Shown: positions 8,031 through 16,876 of the stretch, piece after piece
Position numbering within the stretch: position 1 is the first letter of the stretch
How the letters are laid out: the number at the start of each line of letters is the position of its first letter
NCBI GenBank assembly: GCA_002007405.1
Contig: JYIN01000009.1
Span: 1 to 54,527 of the forward strand
Direction of reading: 5' to 3'
Length of the DNA stretch: 54,527 nucleotides
Source: Gammaproteobacteria bacterium Gsub
GTDB lineage: Bacteria > Pseudomonadota > Gammaproteobacteria > PS1 > Pseudothioglobaceae
Made by a program: the position numbers and the translations under genes
Notes under the pieces: model-generated
Databases searched by the model: none
Told to the model about the DNA's origin: nothing
The model's input: only the letters and a program-made list of their open reading frames with translations

Positions 8031-9308
8031 GTGAACATTGGAATTTTAGGCTTAGGCACAGTTGGCGGCGGTGTTGTTAATGTTTTAAACAAAAATAAAG
8101 CCACTATTTTTGCCCATACGAATGAAGAAATTAACATTATTCATGTCGCAGTTAAAAACCTTAGTGAAGCCAGAATTTGCCCTAATGATGGGTTAAATAT
8201 TACTGAAGACGCATTTGCAGTGGTGAATAATCCAGCCGTAGATGTGGTTTTAGAGCTTATCGGTGGCACCCGTATTGCAAAAGACCTAATCAAACAAGCC
8301 ATTAAAAATAACAAACATGTCATTACCGCAAATAAAGCGCTGATTGCCAACTTTGGTAATGAACTGCTATCATTGGCAAAAAGCCACAATGTGTATTTAC
8401 TATTTGAGGCCGCTGTAGCAGGCGGAGTCCCTATTTTAAAATCTTTAGAACAAGGTCTAAGTGCCAATGAAATAGAATGGATTGCTGGTATTATTAACGG
8501 CACAGGAAACTTTATCCTGAGTGAAATGAATGACAAAAATGCCAATTTTTCCGATGCTCTCAAACAGGCACAAGATTTAGGCTACGCTGAAGCCGATCCA
8601 ACATTTGATGTCGAAGGCATTGACGCAGCACACAAATTGGCAATTCTATCTTCTATGGCCTTTGGCTGTGAATTGCAATTTGAACAAATCACCACTGAAG
8701 GCATTGGCAAAATTGCCTCTGAAGATGTAGCATTCGCTGCAGAATTGGGTTTTGTCATCAAACATCTAGCCGTTGCTAAATATGCCGATGGGAAAATTGA
8801 ATCCCATGTACAACCTACCTTAATCCCCAAAACACGCCTATTGGCGAATGTAGATGGGGTGATGAATGCGGTGCTAATCAAAGGCAATGCGGTTGGCACA
8901 ACGCTCTATTATGGCGCAGGTGCAGGTGCTGAGACCACAGCAAGTGCAGTGATTGCCAACTTGGTGGATATTATTAAAGGCACTATAAGTGATGATATAT
9001 TGGGCTGGAAATCACTCAAACCTATGCCTATCTGCGATACTGACAATGTTTGTAGTATTTTTTATTTACGCCTTTTAGTGGCTGATAAACCTGGAGTATT
9101 GGCCAATATTACCGCAACATTGGCTGAATACGATATCAGTGTAGAACAAGTGATGCAAAAACAAGTAGATGCACAAAATAATTCCCCTATTGTTATTGTT
9201 ACCAACAAAGTGAAAACTGTAACATTAAACAAAGCAATAACACAAATTCAAACCCACAATTTTTCCCAAGAAAAAATTAAAATCATCCCCATAGAAACCC
9301 TAGATTGA
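8031..9308 (+). CDS. hom: Homoserine dehydrogenase
   Basis: NAD(P)-dependent reduction of aspartate semialdehyde to homoserine, the branch point to threonine and methionine. The 425-residue protein has an N-terminal Rossmann fold (GILGLGTVGGGVVNVL), the catalytic-domain motif AAVAGGVPI with GIINGTGNFIL, and a C-terminal ACT domain (about residues 345-425, starting YLRLLVADKPGVLANI) that suggests threonine feedback. The start is GTG at 8031. thrC begins within about 12 nt of its stop, so hom and thrC form one unit, while the aspartokinase lysC lies separately at 24434. Confidence 0.97.
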   Translation: MNIGILGLGTVGGGVVNVLNKNKATIFAHTNEEINIIHVAVKNLSEARICPNDGLNITEDAFAVVNNPAVDVVLELIGGTRIAKDLIKQAIKNNKHVITANKALIANFGNELLSLAKSHNVYLLFEAAVAGGVPILKSLEQGLSANEIEWIAGIINGTGNFILSEMNDKNANFSDALKQAQDLGYAEADPTFDVEGIDAAHKLAILSSMAFGCELQFEQITTEGIGKIASEDVAFAAELGFVIKHLAVAKYADGKIESHVQPTLIPKTRLLANVDGVMNAVLIKGNAVGTTLYYGAGAGAETTASAVIANLVDIIKGTISDDILGWKSLKPMPICDTDNVCSIFYLRLLVADKPGVLANITATLAEYDISVEQVMQKQVDAQNNSPIVIVTNKVKTVTLNKAITQIQTHNFSQEKIKIIPIETLD

Positions 9309-9319
9309 GAATAATAAAA

Positions 9320-10384
9320 ATGAGATATACAGGTTTAATTGAGCGTTACCAAAGTAAACTTCCCGTTACCGATGCAACCCGTCCCATCAGCCTGGGTGAA
9401 GGCAACACCCCGCTAATCCAACTACAAAATATTGCCACTATGTTGGGCAAAAAACATAAGATTTATATCAAATATGAAGGGCTTAACCCAACGGGGTCAT
9501 TCAAAGACAGAGGCATGACCATGGCAGTAACTAAGGCAGTGGAATCAGGCTCAAAAGCTATTATCTGCGCCTCAACTGGCAATACTTCTGCCTCAGCAGC
9601 AGCGTATGCGGCGCGTGCTGGTATTAAAGCCTTTGTGGTTATTCCAGAAGGTAAAATTGCACTGGGAAAACTGGCACAGGCGATGATTCATGGCGCGGTC
9701 ATTATTCAAATTAAAGGTAACTTTGACGATGGGATGCGTTTGGTAAAAGAAGTGGCTGAGCATGCGCCCGTATCAATAGTTAATTCTATCAATCCATTCC
9801 GCTTACAGGGGCAGAAAACTGCCGCCTTTGAGATTATTGAAGAATTAGGTAACGCACCTGATTACCACTATTTGCCCGTCGGCAATGCTGGCAATATTTC
9901 TGCTCATTGGATGGGTTATAAAGAATACCATAGCGATGGAAAATCAAACCATACCCCTAAGATGGTGGGCTACCAAGCGGCAGGCTCAGCCCCTTTTGTG
10001 ATCGGTTCGATGGTGGATAATCCTGAAACTATTGCTACTGCGATTCGCATTGGACATCCGCAAAGTTGGGATTTAGCACAAAAAGTTATAAAAGAATCAA
10101 ACGGCTGGTTTGATGCCCGCACCGATGCCCAGATTTTAACTACACAAAAATTACTCACCGAAAAAGAGGGGATTTTTTGTGAGCCTGCCTCATCGGTTTC
10201 ATTATCGGGTGCAATCGCTGACATTAAAACTGGCAAAATTCCCCAAAAATCAACCATTGTTTGCACCCTCACAGGGCATGGACTCAAAGACCCAGACACT
10301 GCCATTTCACAATGCACAGATGCAATAATTAACATTAATCCAACTATAGATGAGGTTCGCGATGCCATTCTTAACAATATGTAG
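9320..10384 (+). CDS. thrC: Threonine synthase
   Basis: PLP enzyme converting O-phosphohomoserine to threonine. I chose the ATG at 9320, which gives MRYTGLIERYQSKLPVTD, the usual start of the short threonine synthase type. A TTG at 9305 would overlap hom but adds atypical residues. The PLP lysine is in NPTGSFKDRGM, and the cofactor loop STGNTSASAAAYAARAG follows. The length of 354 residues is normal. It lies directly behind hom, and its 3' end overlaps the next small gene by about 23 nt. Confidence 0.96.
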   Translation: MRYTGLIERYQSKLPVTDATRPISLGEGNTPLIQLQNIATMLGKKHKIYIKYEGLNPTGSFKDRGMTMAVTKAVESGSKAIICASTGNTSASAAAYAARAGIKAFVVIPEGKIALGKLAQAMIHGAVIIQIKGNFDDGMRLVKEVAEHAPVSIVNSINPFRLQGQKTAAFEIIEELGNAPDYHYLPVGNAGNISAHWMGYKEYHSDGKSNHTPKMVGYQAAGSAPFVIGSMVDNPETIATAIRIGHPQSWDLAQKVIKESNGWFDARTDAQILTTQKLLTEKEGIFCEPASSVSLSGAIADIKTGKIPQKSTIVCTLTGHGLKDPDTAISQCTDAIININPTIDEVRDAILNNM

Positions 10385-10706
10385 AATCGCGCTATTACTT
10401 GGATTTAGCGTGTTTCTCGGGTATGCTTTTGCGAATAAATCTGATAATGCCAAGCGTGAGTATTCCCTTGAATTAGCACCACGAGGCATCATTTTTTCTG
10501 CTGGGAAAAATACCAATACCCCATTAATGGAAGCACGGCTATGTGCTGGTGATTATTGTTTATTTGTAGAAAAAAGAGAGCTAGATTTACTTAACATTGA
10601 CCTGGGCGAAAATGCCCAGCAAATATTTGCTACCTTAAATAAAATGGATGATTTAGACAGAGGTTGGATTTTTAGAAAAATACAATTTTTAGAAAGACAG
10701 CGATGA
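10362..10706 (+). CDS. Small membrane-anchored or secreted protein of unknown function
   Basis: I do not recognise a family. The ATG at 10362 is preceded at 6 nt by GAGG, so it is preferred over the ATG at 10350. The product of about 114 residues starts with a hydrophobic segment (FLTICRIALLLGFSVFLGYAFA) that is a signal peptide or anchor. A polar domain with two Cys (LCAGDYC) follows, then a C-terminal amphipathic region. The start overlaps the end of thrC, and its stop overlaps cysM by 4 nt (ATGA), so it is co-translated with both. The tight coupling suggests a real gene. Confidence 0.65.
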   Translation: MPFLTICRIALLLGFSVFLGYAFANKSDNAKREYSLELAPRGIIFSAGKNTNTPLMEARLCAGDYCLFVEKRELDLLNIDLGENAQQIFATLNKMDDLDRGWIFRKIQFLERQR

Positions 10707-11599
10707 AACCCTACCCAACCATAGAAAAAACCATTGGGAATACCCCTCTAGTTAAATTGCAACGGCTTAATCCTAACCCAACAAATACCATTTTACTCAA
10801 ACTTGAAGGCAATAATCCTGCTGGCTCGGTGAAAGACCGGGCAGCCTTGAATATGATTACCCAAGCCGAGAAGCGCGGGGAAATTAAAATGGGAGATACT
10901 TTGATTGAGGCAACCAGTGGCAATACTGGGATTGCTTTGGCTATGATGGCAGCAATCAAGGGTTATAGAATGGTTTTGATTATGCCTGATAATCTCTCTC
11001 AAGAACGCCGCGATGCGATGGCGGCCTATGGTGCAGAGTTGATTTTAGTCAGTGAAGATATGGGAATGGAAGGAGCGCGAGACTTAGCTGAGAAAATGGA
11101 GAAAAACCAAAAGGGTAAGCAACTTAACCAATTTGCTAACCTTGATAATCTGGGCGCTCATCTCAATACAACAGCAGAAGAAATTTGGCAAGACACCAAT
11201 GGAGAAATCACCCATTTTGTCTCTGCTATGGGTACCACAGGCACAATCATGGGGGTATCAACCACGCTAAAGCATAAAAATCCAGAGGTTCAAATCATTG
11301 GGGTGCAGCCCGAAGAAGGGGCGCAAATTGCAGGGATTCGCCGCTGGGGACCACAATATTTGCCAAAGATTTTTGATCCCAAAAAAGTTGATGCAATAAT
11401 AGACATCTCCCAAAACGCCGCTGAGCAAACCACCCGAGATTTAGCCCGCAAAGAGGGAATTTTCTCTGGTACATCCACCGGTGGTGCGGTATCTGCTACG
11501 ATTGAGTTATCCCAAAAAGTTACTCACGCCACCATCGTTACCATCAGTTGCGACCGAGGCGACCGTTATCTCTCAACGGGTTTATTTAGCAAAAAATAA
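10703..11599 (+). CDS. cysM: Cysteine synthase B
   Basis: O-acetylserine (thiol)-lyase making cysteine from O-acetylserine and sulfide or thiosulfate. The PLP lysine lies in NPAGSVKDRAAL, the substrate loop is EATSGNTGIALAMMAA, and the PLP-phosphate loop is SAMGTTGTIMG. The segment MPDNLSQERRDAMAAYGAEL is the CysM rather than CysK form, and 298 residues fits CysM. Its partner serine acetyltransferase (cysE) is at 29042. The start overlaps the preceding hypothetical gene by 4 nt. Confidence 0.93.
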   Translation: MKPYPTIEKTIGNTPLVKLQRLNPNPTNTILLKLEGNNPAGSVKDRAALNMITQAEKRGEIKMGDTLIEATSGNTGIALAMMAAIKGYRMVLIMPDNLSQERRDAMAAYGAELILVSEDMGMEGARDLAEKMEKNQKGKQLNQFANLDNLGAHLNTTAEEIWQDTNGEITHFVSAMGTTGTIMGVSTTLKHKNPEVQIIGVQPEEGAQIAGIRRWGPQYLPKIFDPKKVDAIIDISQNAAEQTTRDLARKEGIFSGTSTGGAVSATIELSQKVTHATIVTISCDRGDRYLSTGLFSKK

Positions 11600-11651
11600 A
11601 ATTGGCACTGAATATTAACTTTGAATTAAAACCTATATGCAGCTCAAAATA

Positions 11652-12024
11652 TGAAAATAAAAAATTCCCCCCCTTGCAATTTGTATGCAAGTTTGCTAAA
11701 TTCGCTATCAATTCAAACATTTGAGCCTGAAAACATTAAACCCTTTTCCAAAGTCTGATTATAAGATTGATTTAGATTTTGATATTTTAGGTCGCTGATA
11801 ATGTTGGTAAATTTATGGTCTTGCGGTAAATATCAACAACAAGGGCAAAAAATACCCGGCTATGTTATTTTATTAAAAGTGAAGTGTCTATTAAACTACA
11901 AGATAATTTAGCATGTCACGCAACTGTCAATTTGGCATGTATAGGCTTTGATAATTTTGGTAGAGTCTTTGGCGGGCTATTTTCTAAATCCACCTTGTAT
12001 TTAACTCACAAATTTAACCAATAG
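11652..12024 (+). pseudogene. Decayed protein gene with several frameshifts (family unknown)
   Basis: This gap after cysM has no intact gene but has coding-like stretches that change frame. An ATG at 11652 (MKIKNSP) enters a run of seven C. The next frame gives SIQTFEPENIKPFSK, another gives SDYKIDLDFDILGR, and 11830-12021 is open for 64 codons without ATG and includes SIKLQDNLACHATVNLACIG. Together they resemble one small protein broken by indels and stops. I cannot name it. The remainder up to 12151 shows nothing recognisable. Confidence 0.4.
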
Positions 12025-12151
12025 AAAAACCCAAACCATTCTCGTTGCCTCATCGTAAGGTTTAATTGTGGCTTTTATTGCCAGTTTTGTATCCGAAAAA
12101 AATCAGACTCGGTCTCATTTATTAGTTTATTAGGCTTTAGTGGATAATTGG

Positions 12152-13747
12152 CTAAAAATTATCGGGATACAGCGTAGGTAAGTTTGATTTATCCTTGCTG
12201 ATGGTTTTATTTTTTAAGGCAGATTCAAATATTTGGTAGAATTTTCTCCCGTCCCATTGCCCTTTTGATCGATATAGATTTTGTTGCAAAATAAACACCT
12301 CATTGTCAAAATCAGCGCCTAATTGGTTGGCAAAAGCCCCTACATCTAACAAACCATATTCAGCAAAAACCCATCTATCAAGTGCAGCTTTTGTCTGCGC
12401 TGGATTATTTTCTTTAGCATATTTTTTAATCATTTTTAGTTCGTTAATATTGGGGGTTTTTGTATTTTTGGGCTGTTTTTTAGGTTTTGAGCGATAATGT
12501 AGATAAAAAATCAACAAAGTCAATACCCATAAAATAAGACTGATAATGGCAATTAACTTCCAGTTAATTTTGCTAACTACGGGTTTAGGCTTGGTTTGTG
12601 GTTCGTCTTTAAGTATCGGTAAAATTAATGTTTTTGGGGTGTTAAGTGGTGCACCAACCATAATTTTAATTTCTGGAATCCGCGCTACTTTGGTTTTATT
12701 TTCATGGGTATCAAACCACGGAAGATTAATTGCTGGTAGAGTTTGCTCACCAGACTGATTGGCAATCAACAAAATATTTTGTTCTACCGTGCTAATCACA
12801 TTGTTTTCTGAGAGTTTTTCCTTGCTTGAACGATTGTCTGGATATTGCTCAAATGCCTTCGTTTTTGTGAGCATTATATCGGGCACTTGAGTTGCACTTT
12901 GCCCATTGACTTTAATTATAATTTGACGCACAATCGGCTCGCCAACGAAAAATTTTTGCCCTTTTTTAAAGGGTTTAGCGCTCAACTCAAGATTTTTTGC
13001 AGGCAACCAATATTCCCCTACAGGGTAGGTTTTGTCAGTGGGCAACACGGTTAATTTTATTGGATTGGAAAACAGCAAAACATTGGTATTATTAACTCGG
13101 ACTTGTTGTTTGATGCTTGGAATCTCTAAATTGCCAGTTTTTTGCGGATAAATGGCGAAATTAAAGTCTTTTTTCCATAATTTCTGCCCTTTAAAATCGC
13201 TTCTTAAAATTTTGGATTCTTTTAGTTTTTTAACATTGGCATCAATCCTTGGTCTAAAATCCAAATTTGCATCCCGGATGTTAGAACGCACATATAAACT
13301 TACTGTATAAATTAGCTGCTCTTGCACTCTTGGTTTAGGGTGGCTAACTTTAGTTTTGATAAAAATAATATTTTTTTCAAAATCAGTCTCATTTGCACGA
13401 CTAACTTGAATTTTGATGGGTTTAGAAGTTGCCTTACCTAACTTAAACACAGGAATTGTTAATGTACCTATGCGTTTTGGCTGGAGGGTTAATTGCAATC
13501 TGGAAGTTTTAGTATTTTTGCCATTAATTGAACTAAAAGAGGTACTTTTTGAACGCCCAACAATCTTAAAATCTTGATTTAAGGCATTGGTATTCAAATG
13601 TTTATTAAAAGGAATATTGCTAATAAATAAATTTAGATTATCAAGATTGCTGATTTGGGTTTTATCAACTTTAACATCAATGCTAACTGCCGCTACAGTG
13701 GCGTTGTTAATAAAAAATAGAGCTATTATTGTTACAATTTTTACCAT
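12152..13747 (-). CDS. BatD family protein (oxygen tolerance/aerotolerance operon)
   Basis: Last gene of the leftward MoxR-Bat operon. The 531-residue protein has a signal peptide (about residues 1-20), a long beta-rich periplasmic part with repeated Ig-like segments (PVFKLGKATSKPIKI, VSLYVRSNIRDA, FFVGEPIVRQIIIKVNG), one membrane segment near 395-415 (LIAIISLILWVLTLLIFYL), and a cytoplasmic tail. This is the BatD layout. It overlaps batC by a few bases. The role is inferred from the operon type; Bat proteins are linked to envelope stress and aerotolerance, without a proven reaction. Confidence 0.85.
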   Translation of the reverse strand: MVKIVTIIALFFINNATVAAVSIDVKVDKTQISNLDNLNLFISNIPFNKHLNTNALNQDFKIVGRSKSTSFSSINGKNTKTSRLQLTLQPKRIGTLTIPVFKLGKATSKPIKIQVSRANETDFEKNIIFIKTKVSHPKPRVQEQLIYTVSLYVRSNIRDANLDFRPRIDANVKKLKESKILRSDFKGQKLWKKDFNFAIYPQKTGNLEIPSIKQQVRVNNTNVLLFSNPIKLTVLPTDKTYPVGEYWLPAKNLELSAKPFKKGQKFFVGEPIVRQIIIKVNGQSATQVPDIMLTKTKAFEQYPDNRSSKEKLSENNVISTVEQNILLIANQSGEQTLPAINLPWFDTHENKTKVARIPEIKIMVGAPLNTPKTLILPILKDEPQTKPKPVVSKINWKLIAIISLILWVLTLLIFYLHYRSKPKKQPKNTKTPNINELKMIKKYAKENNPAQTKAALDRWVFAEYGLLDVGAFANQLGADFDNEVFILQQNLYRSKGQWDGRKFYQIFESALKNKTISKDKSNLPTLYPDNF

Positions 13748-14571
13748 GATGTTTGCTTTTGATTATTAATTAATTTGCTGTTTTTTTCCTTGCGTGATTG
13801 TCTTTCAACTTCAAATTTTTTCCTTAAAAAATTAACCGGCTGAGTTTTTACTTTTTTAAAAATTTGCTCTAAGTGTTGTTTGTCTATTTGACGCTGTATG
13901 GTTTTTTGTTTTTCTTTGTCTTTTTTATCTTTGTCTTCGTCTTCTTTATCTTTTTTACTTTCTTTATTTTCTTTATCTTTTTTGCCTTCTTTATTTTCTT
14001 TATCTTTTTTGCCTTCTTTATTTTCTTTGTTTTCCTCATCTTTATTTTCTTTGTTTTCTTTACTTTCTTTGTTTTTGTCCTTGTTTTTTTTATCACTAGA
14101 TTTTTTGTCTTCTTTGCCCTCTTTGTTTTCTTTTTCCTCTTTATCTTTTTTGCCGTCTTTATCGTCTTTTTGGTCTTTACTTTGTTGTTTTTGTTGTTTT
14201 TGTTGCTCAATGATTTTTTTTACAATGTTTAAGTTGTATTGGGCATCGTTATAATTTTGTTCGCCTTTGGCTACTTTTTGATATGCTTTAATCGCCTCAT
14301 GATATTTTTCTTGTTTTGCCAAGGCGTTGGCTTGATTATAAGGTTGGGCTAAATTTTTAAATATCTCAGCCGCCTCAGCAAATTTACCTGCTCGGTACAA
14401 AGCATTTGCCTGCCAAGTTTTGTTTTCAAATAATTCGGCTGATTGTGAGTAGTTTTTTTTATCATAGTGCTGTTTTGCAACTTGGTCTTGGGTTTGCCAA
14501 ATGGTATCAAATACACCTAAATTCTTAGCCCAAGCAGTATTAAATAATAATAGTAAAATCAGTAATCTCAC
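13741..14571 (-). CDS. BatC-like TPR protein with Lys/Glu-rich tract
   Basis: A 276-residue protein with a signal peptide (MRLLILLLLFNTAWA), three TPR-like helices pairs at about residues 30-115 (LYRAGKFAEAAEIFKNLAQ, NALAKQEKYHEAIKAYQKVA), and then about 110 residues made almost only of Lys, Glu, Asp, Asn and Ser. The C-terminus returns to ordinary sequence. The position between batB and batD and the TPRs identify it as BatC. It overlaps both neighbours by 4-7 nt. The charged tract is encoded partly by 27-bp tandem repeats and is likely disordered and variable in length. Confidence 0.85.
   Translation of the reverse strand: MRLLILLLLFNTAWAKNLGVFDTIWQTQDQVAKQHYDKKNYSQSAELFENKTWQANALYRAGKFAEAAEIFKNLAQPYNQANALAKQEKYHEAIKAYQKVAKGEQNYNDAQYNLNIVKKIIEQQKQQKQQSKDQKDDKDGKKDKEEKENKEGKEDKKSSDKKNKDKNKESKENKENKDEENKENKEGKKDKENKEGKKDKENKESKKDKEDEDKDKKDKEKQKTIQRQIDKQHLEQIFKKVKTQPVNFLRKKFEVERQSRKEKNSKLINNQKQTSW
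13945..14032 (-). repeat. 27-bp tandem repeat in the BatC charged tract
   Basis: On the minus strand the nine-codon unit GKKDKENKE is repeated about three times with small changes, inside a longer purine-only region (about 13910-14215). Because one strand has almost no C or T, several frames on both strands are open here; these are composition artefacts, not genes. Confidence 0.8.
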
Positions 14572-15506
14572 TTTGTACCGCGCCTAAAAAGTAATAAAAA
14601 TAGTGGCAACACTGCCAAAACAAAATAGATGCCATTATCAATGGTAACACTGATTTTTTGACCTTGCTTTTTGGATTTATTATTCAAATCGCTAAATTTA
14701 TTAAAATCAAGAAAATTTTTAATATTATTTACATTTAATTGTTGATAAAGCCCGCCAGTTTTCTGCGCTAATAATTTCAATAGGTGTTTATTGGTTTGTG
14801 TGGTTTGGGTTTTTCCGTTGTGTTTAAACTCAACATTTGGCTTGTTGGCAATCGTAATTATTGAAACTTCTGCTGGCATCTTTTCTGCTATTTTGAAAGT
14901 ATTTGCAGAAATATTTTGTGCATCAGTTAATAGCAAAATATTACCATTTTCTTGCTCCTTGAGTAAATCGTTTGCATATTCCAATGCCAAATCAAGCCTA
15001 GATCCTGGAGCGGGCAAAATATTTGTAGAAAAACCCTCTAAAAGATTGAGTATCGGTTTATCGTCAGCACTCGGTGGGGAAATCAAATAAGGCTCGGCTG
15101 CAAAAACCATCAACATAGTCTGTGCTTGATTTTGTTCTAAAAGTTGTTTAACCAGCAAAATAGCACGATCGAGTCTTGATGGTGTAACATCCGTGGCGTT
15201 CATAGAGGGTGAAGCATCCAGCATAATTAAAATGATTTTTTGCTGTTGATAAATAGGTATATTTTTTTTAAAAAAACTAGGGCCACTTAAAGCAAAAATA
15301 CTCAAAAGAAGAAGGGTCAATAAAAGATTGCCACGAGGCTTATTGCCAAATTGCTGCTCACTAAGCCTTAAAAGCAAATGTTTATCAACCACTGCCTCCC
15401 AATTACTGCGTGCCCTATTTTTATAAATGAAAAACCACCAAATAAACCCCATTGGAAAAACCGAAAGCAGCCAAAATGGACGGATAAAATCAATATTTTC
15501 AATCAT
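14568..15506 (-). CDS. BatB-like von Willebrand factor A protein
   Basis: A 312-residue inner-membrane protein with two hydrophobic segments at the N-terminus (about 10-28 and 58-76), a vWA domain with MIDAS motif LDASPSMNATDVTP near residue 95, and a C-terminal membrane segment (FVLAVLPLFLLLF). This arrangement is typical of BatA/BatB. It overlaps batA upstream by 4 nt and batC downstream by 4 nt, so translation is coupled through the operon. The MIDAS Asp-x-Ser-x-Ser is intact. Confidence 0.9.
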   Translation of the reverse strand: MIENIDFIRPFWLLSVFPMGFIWWFFIYKNRARSNWEAVVDKHLLLRLSEQQFGNKPRGNLLLTLLLLSIFALSGPSFFKKNIPIYQQQKIILIMLDASPSMNATDVTPSRLDRAILLVKQLLEQNQAQTMLMVFAAEPYLISPPSADDKPILNLLEGFSTNILPAPGSRLDLALEYANDLLKEQENGNILLLTDAQNISANTFKIAEKMPAEVSIITIANKPNVEFKHNGKTQTTQTNKHLLKLLAQKTGGLYQQLNVNNIKNFLDFNKFSDLNNKSKKQGQKISVTIDNGIYFVLAVLPLFLLLFRRGTK

Positions 15507-16447
15507 AATCTACGCCCTAACATAAGTAATATTAACAAAAACAAAAACATTGATAGTGGATAGAAAAATAAATCTTTATGCACTTGATAGCTGAGTTTTT
15601 CCTGTGAATCTTTTTCTAAAGTATCAATCTCTGTATAAATTTTGGACAGTCGTTTGGTATTTTGTGCCCGAAAATACAGTCCGCCTGTTTGTTTAGCGAT
15701 ATATTTGAGTGTATTTTCATCAATTCCCACGCCTCGCCCTGGGTCAAGCCCGATGGTATAGATTTTGATATTTTGCCCTTTGGCAACTTGGGTCGCTTTT
15801 TCAACACTCACACTGCCTTCAAGTTGGCTGTCTTCTCCATCGGTTAATAAAATTAAAGCTCTGGGTTTGTCTTCTTGCTGGTTATTTTGAAAATGTTCAA
15901 TAGCAACAATGATACTATCACCAATAGCAGTATTTCTGCCTGCCATATTAATTTGAGCGTGGTGTAGATATTGTTTAATAATATTTTTATCAAAAGTCAA
16001 AGGCGAATATAAAAATGCTTTTGTGCCAAAAACCACCAAACCAATGCGATCATTTTTACGCCTATCAACAAAGCCCAATGCGGCTTTTTTTACTACTGCC
16101 AATCGGTTTGTGCGCTTGCCATTAATCCTAAAATCGGTCTTTGCCATTGATCCAGATAAATCAATACTAAGCATAATATCTCTACCTTTAATCGGTAATT
16201 TAACAATTTCGTCAATCCAAATCGGCTTGGCAACACTGAGCAGTAAAAACACCCAAGCTAGCCAAAATAATATTTGCTGGGAGCCGAATCTAGCAGTTTT
16301 TTGTGAAAAATTCGGGTTTTGTTTTAAATAGGTAAAAAACGGCAATCGGATTGCAAGACCGTAAGTTTTGTCTGTATTTTTTAATAAATAAAACAGCGCG
16401 GGTAGTGGTAACAAAAACAACATAAATAACCACTCAAACTCAAACAT
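15503..16447 (-). CDS. BatA-like von Willebrand factor A protein
   Basis: A 314-residue protein: N-terminal membrane segment, a second at about 60-80, a vWA domain with MIDAS motif LSIDLSGSMAKTDF near residues 92-105 and the downstream Thr/Asp sites (AGRNTAIGDSI, LILLTDGEDSQ), and a C-terminal membrane helix (LFFYPLSMFLFLLILLML). It overlaps the DUF4381 gene by 8 nt and batB by 4 nt. It is the better conserved of the two vWA proteins, as is usual. Confidence 0.92.
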   Translation of the reverse strand: MFEFEWLFMLFLLPLPALFYLLKNTDKTYGLAIRLPFFTYLKQNPNFSQKTARFGSQQILFWLAWVFLLLSVAKPIWIDEIVKLPIKGRDIMLSIDLSGSMAKTDFRINGKRTNRLAVVKKAALGFVDRRKNDRIGLVVFGTKAFLYSPLTFDKNIIKQYLHHAQINMAGRNTAIGDSIIVAIEHFQNNQQEDKPRALILLTDGEDSQLEGSVSVEKATQVAKGQNIKIYTIGLDPGRGVGIDENTLKYIAKQTGGLYFRAQNTKRLSKIYTEIDTLEKDSQEKLSYQVHKDLFFYPLSMFLFLLILLMLGRRL

Positions 16448-16871
16448 GATCCACCCATTTTTGGCAATAATTTAATAATTGTTGGATTTCAAAATCGGGC
16501 GTTTTTTGATACATGGTTTGGGAAAATAATAACCGCAAAGCATCATTGGGCGGGTGTTCTTGGATTAAAAAATCTCGCCATTGTTGCTCATTAAAAGCCG
16601 CTATACCCTCATTAGGATAACAAAGCGTTGCATAGGACCTTAAAATTAACAAACATTCAATGGGGGGGTTTTTCTTGTTTACGGCACTTTTTAGTTGTTT
16701 TTTGATTGTGGTTTTGAGTTTGTTTTTTTGATAGCGCTTAATAAAATAAAAAACCAAAAATGCCAATCCAATAATAACAATCATCATCAACACCCACCAA
16801 CCCCAAGCTAGTTGCCAGCTGATATTATCTGCAGTGTGGATATCTCTTAATTCTAAAGGAATAGGAGGCAT
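16440..16871 (-). CDS. DUF4381 family membrane protein of the Bat operon
   Basis: A 143-residue protein starting MPPIPLELRDIHTADNISWQL, with one membrane segment at about 27-48 (WWVLMMIVIIGLAFLVFYFIK) and a cytoplasmic C-terminus rich in Trp and Gln. The Pro-rich N-terminus with LRDIH before a single helix is typical of DUF4381 proteins that sit between DUF58 and vWA genes. The biochemical role is unknown. It overlaps batA and starts 5 nt after the DUF58 stop. Confidence 0.85.
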   Translation of the reverse strand: MPPIPLELRDIHTADNISWQLAWGWWVLMMIVIIGLAFLVFYFIKRYQKNKLKTTIKKQLKSAVNKKNPPIECLLILRSYATLCYPNEGIAAFNEQQWRDFLIQEHPPNDALRLLFSQTMYQKTPDFEIQQLLNYCQKWVDHV

Positions 16872-16876
16872 GGGGG

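Noticed and set aside
13873..14254. Long open frames on both strands over the BatC charged tract
   Set aside because: They result from a purine-only strand with repeats; their translations are low-complexity Phe/Leu/Ser or Lys/Thr strings without ribosome-binding sites.
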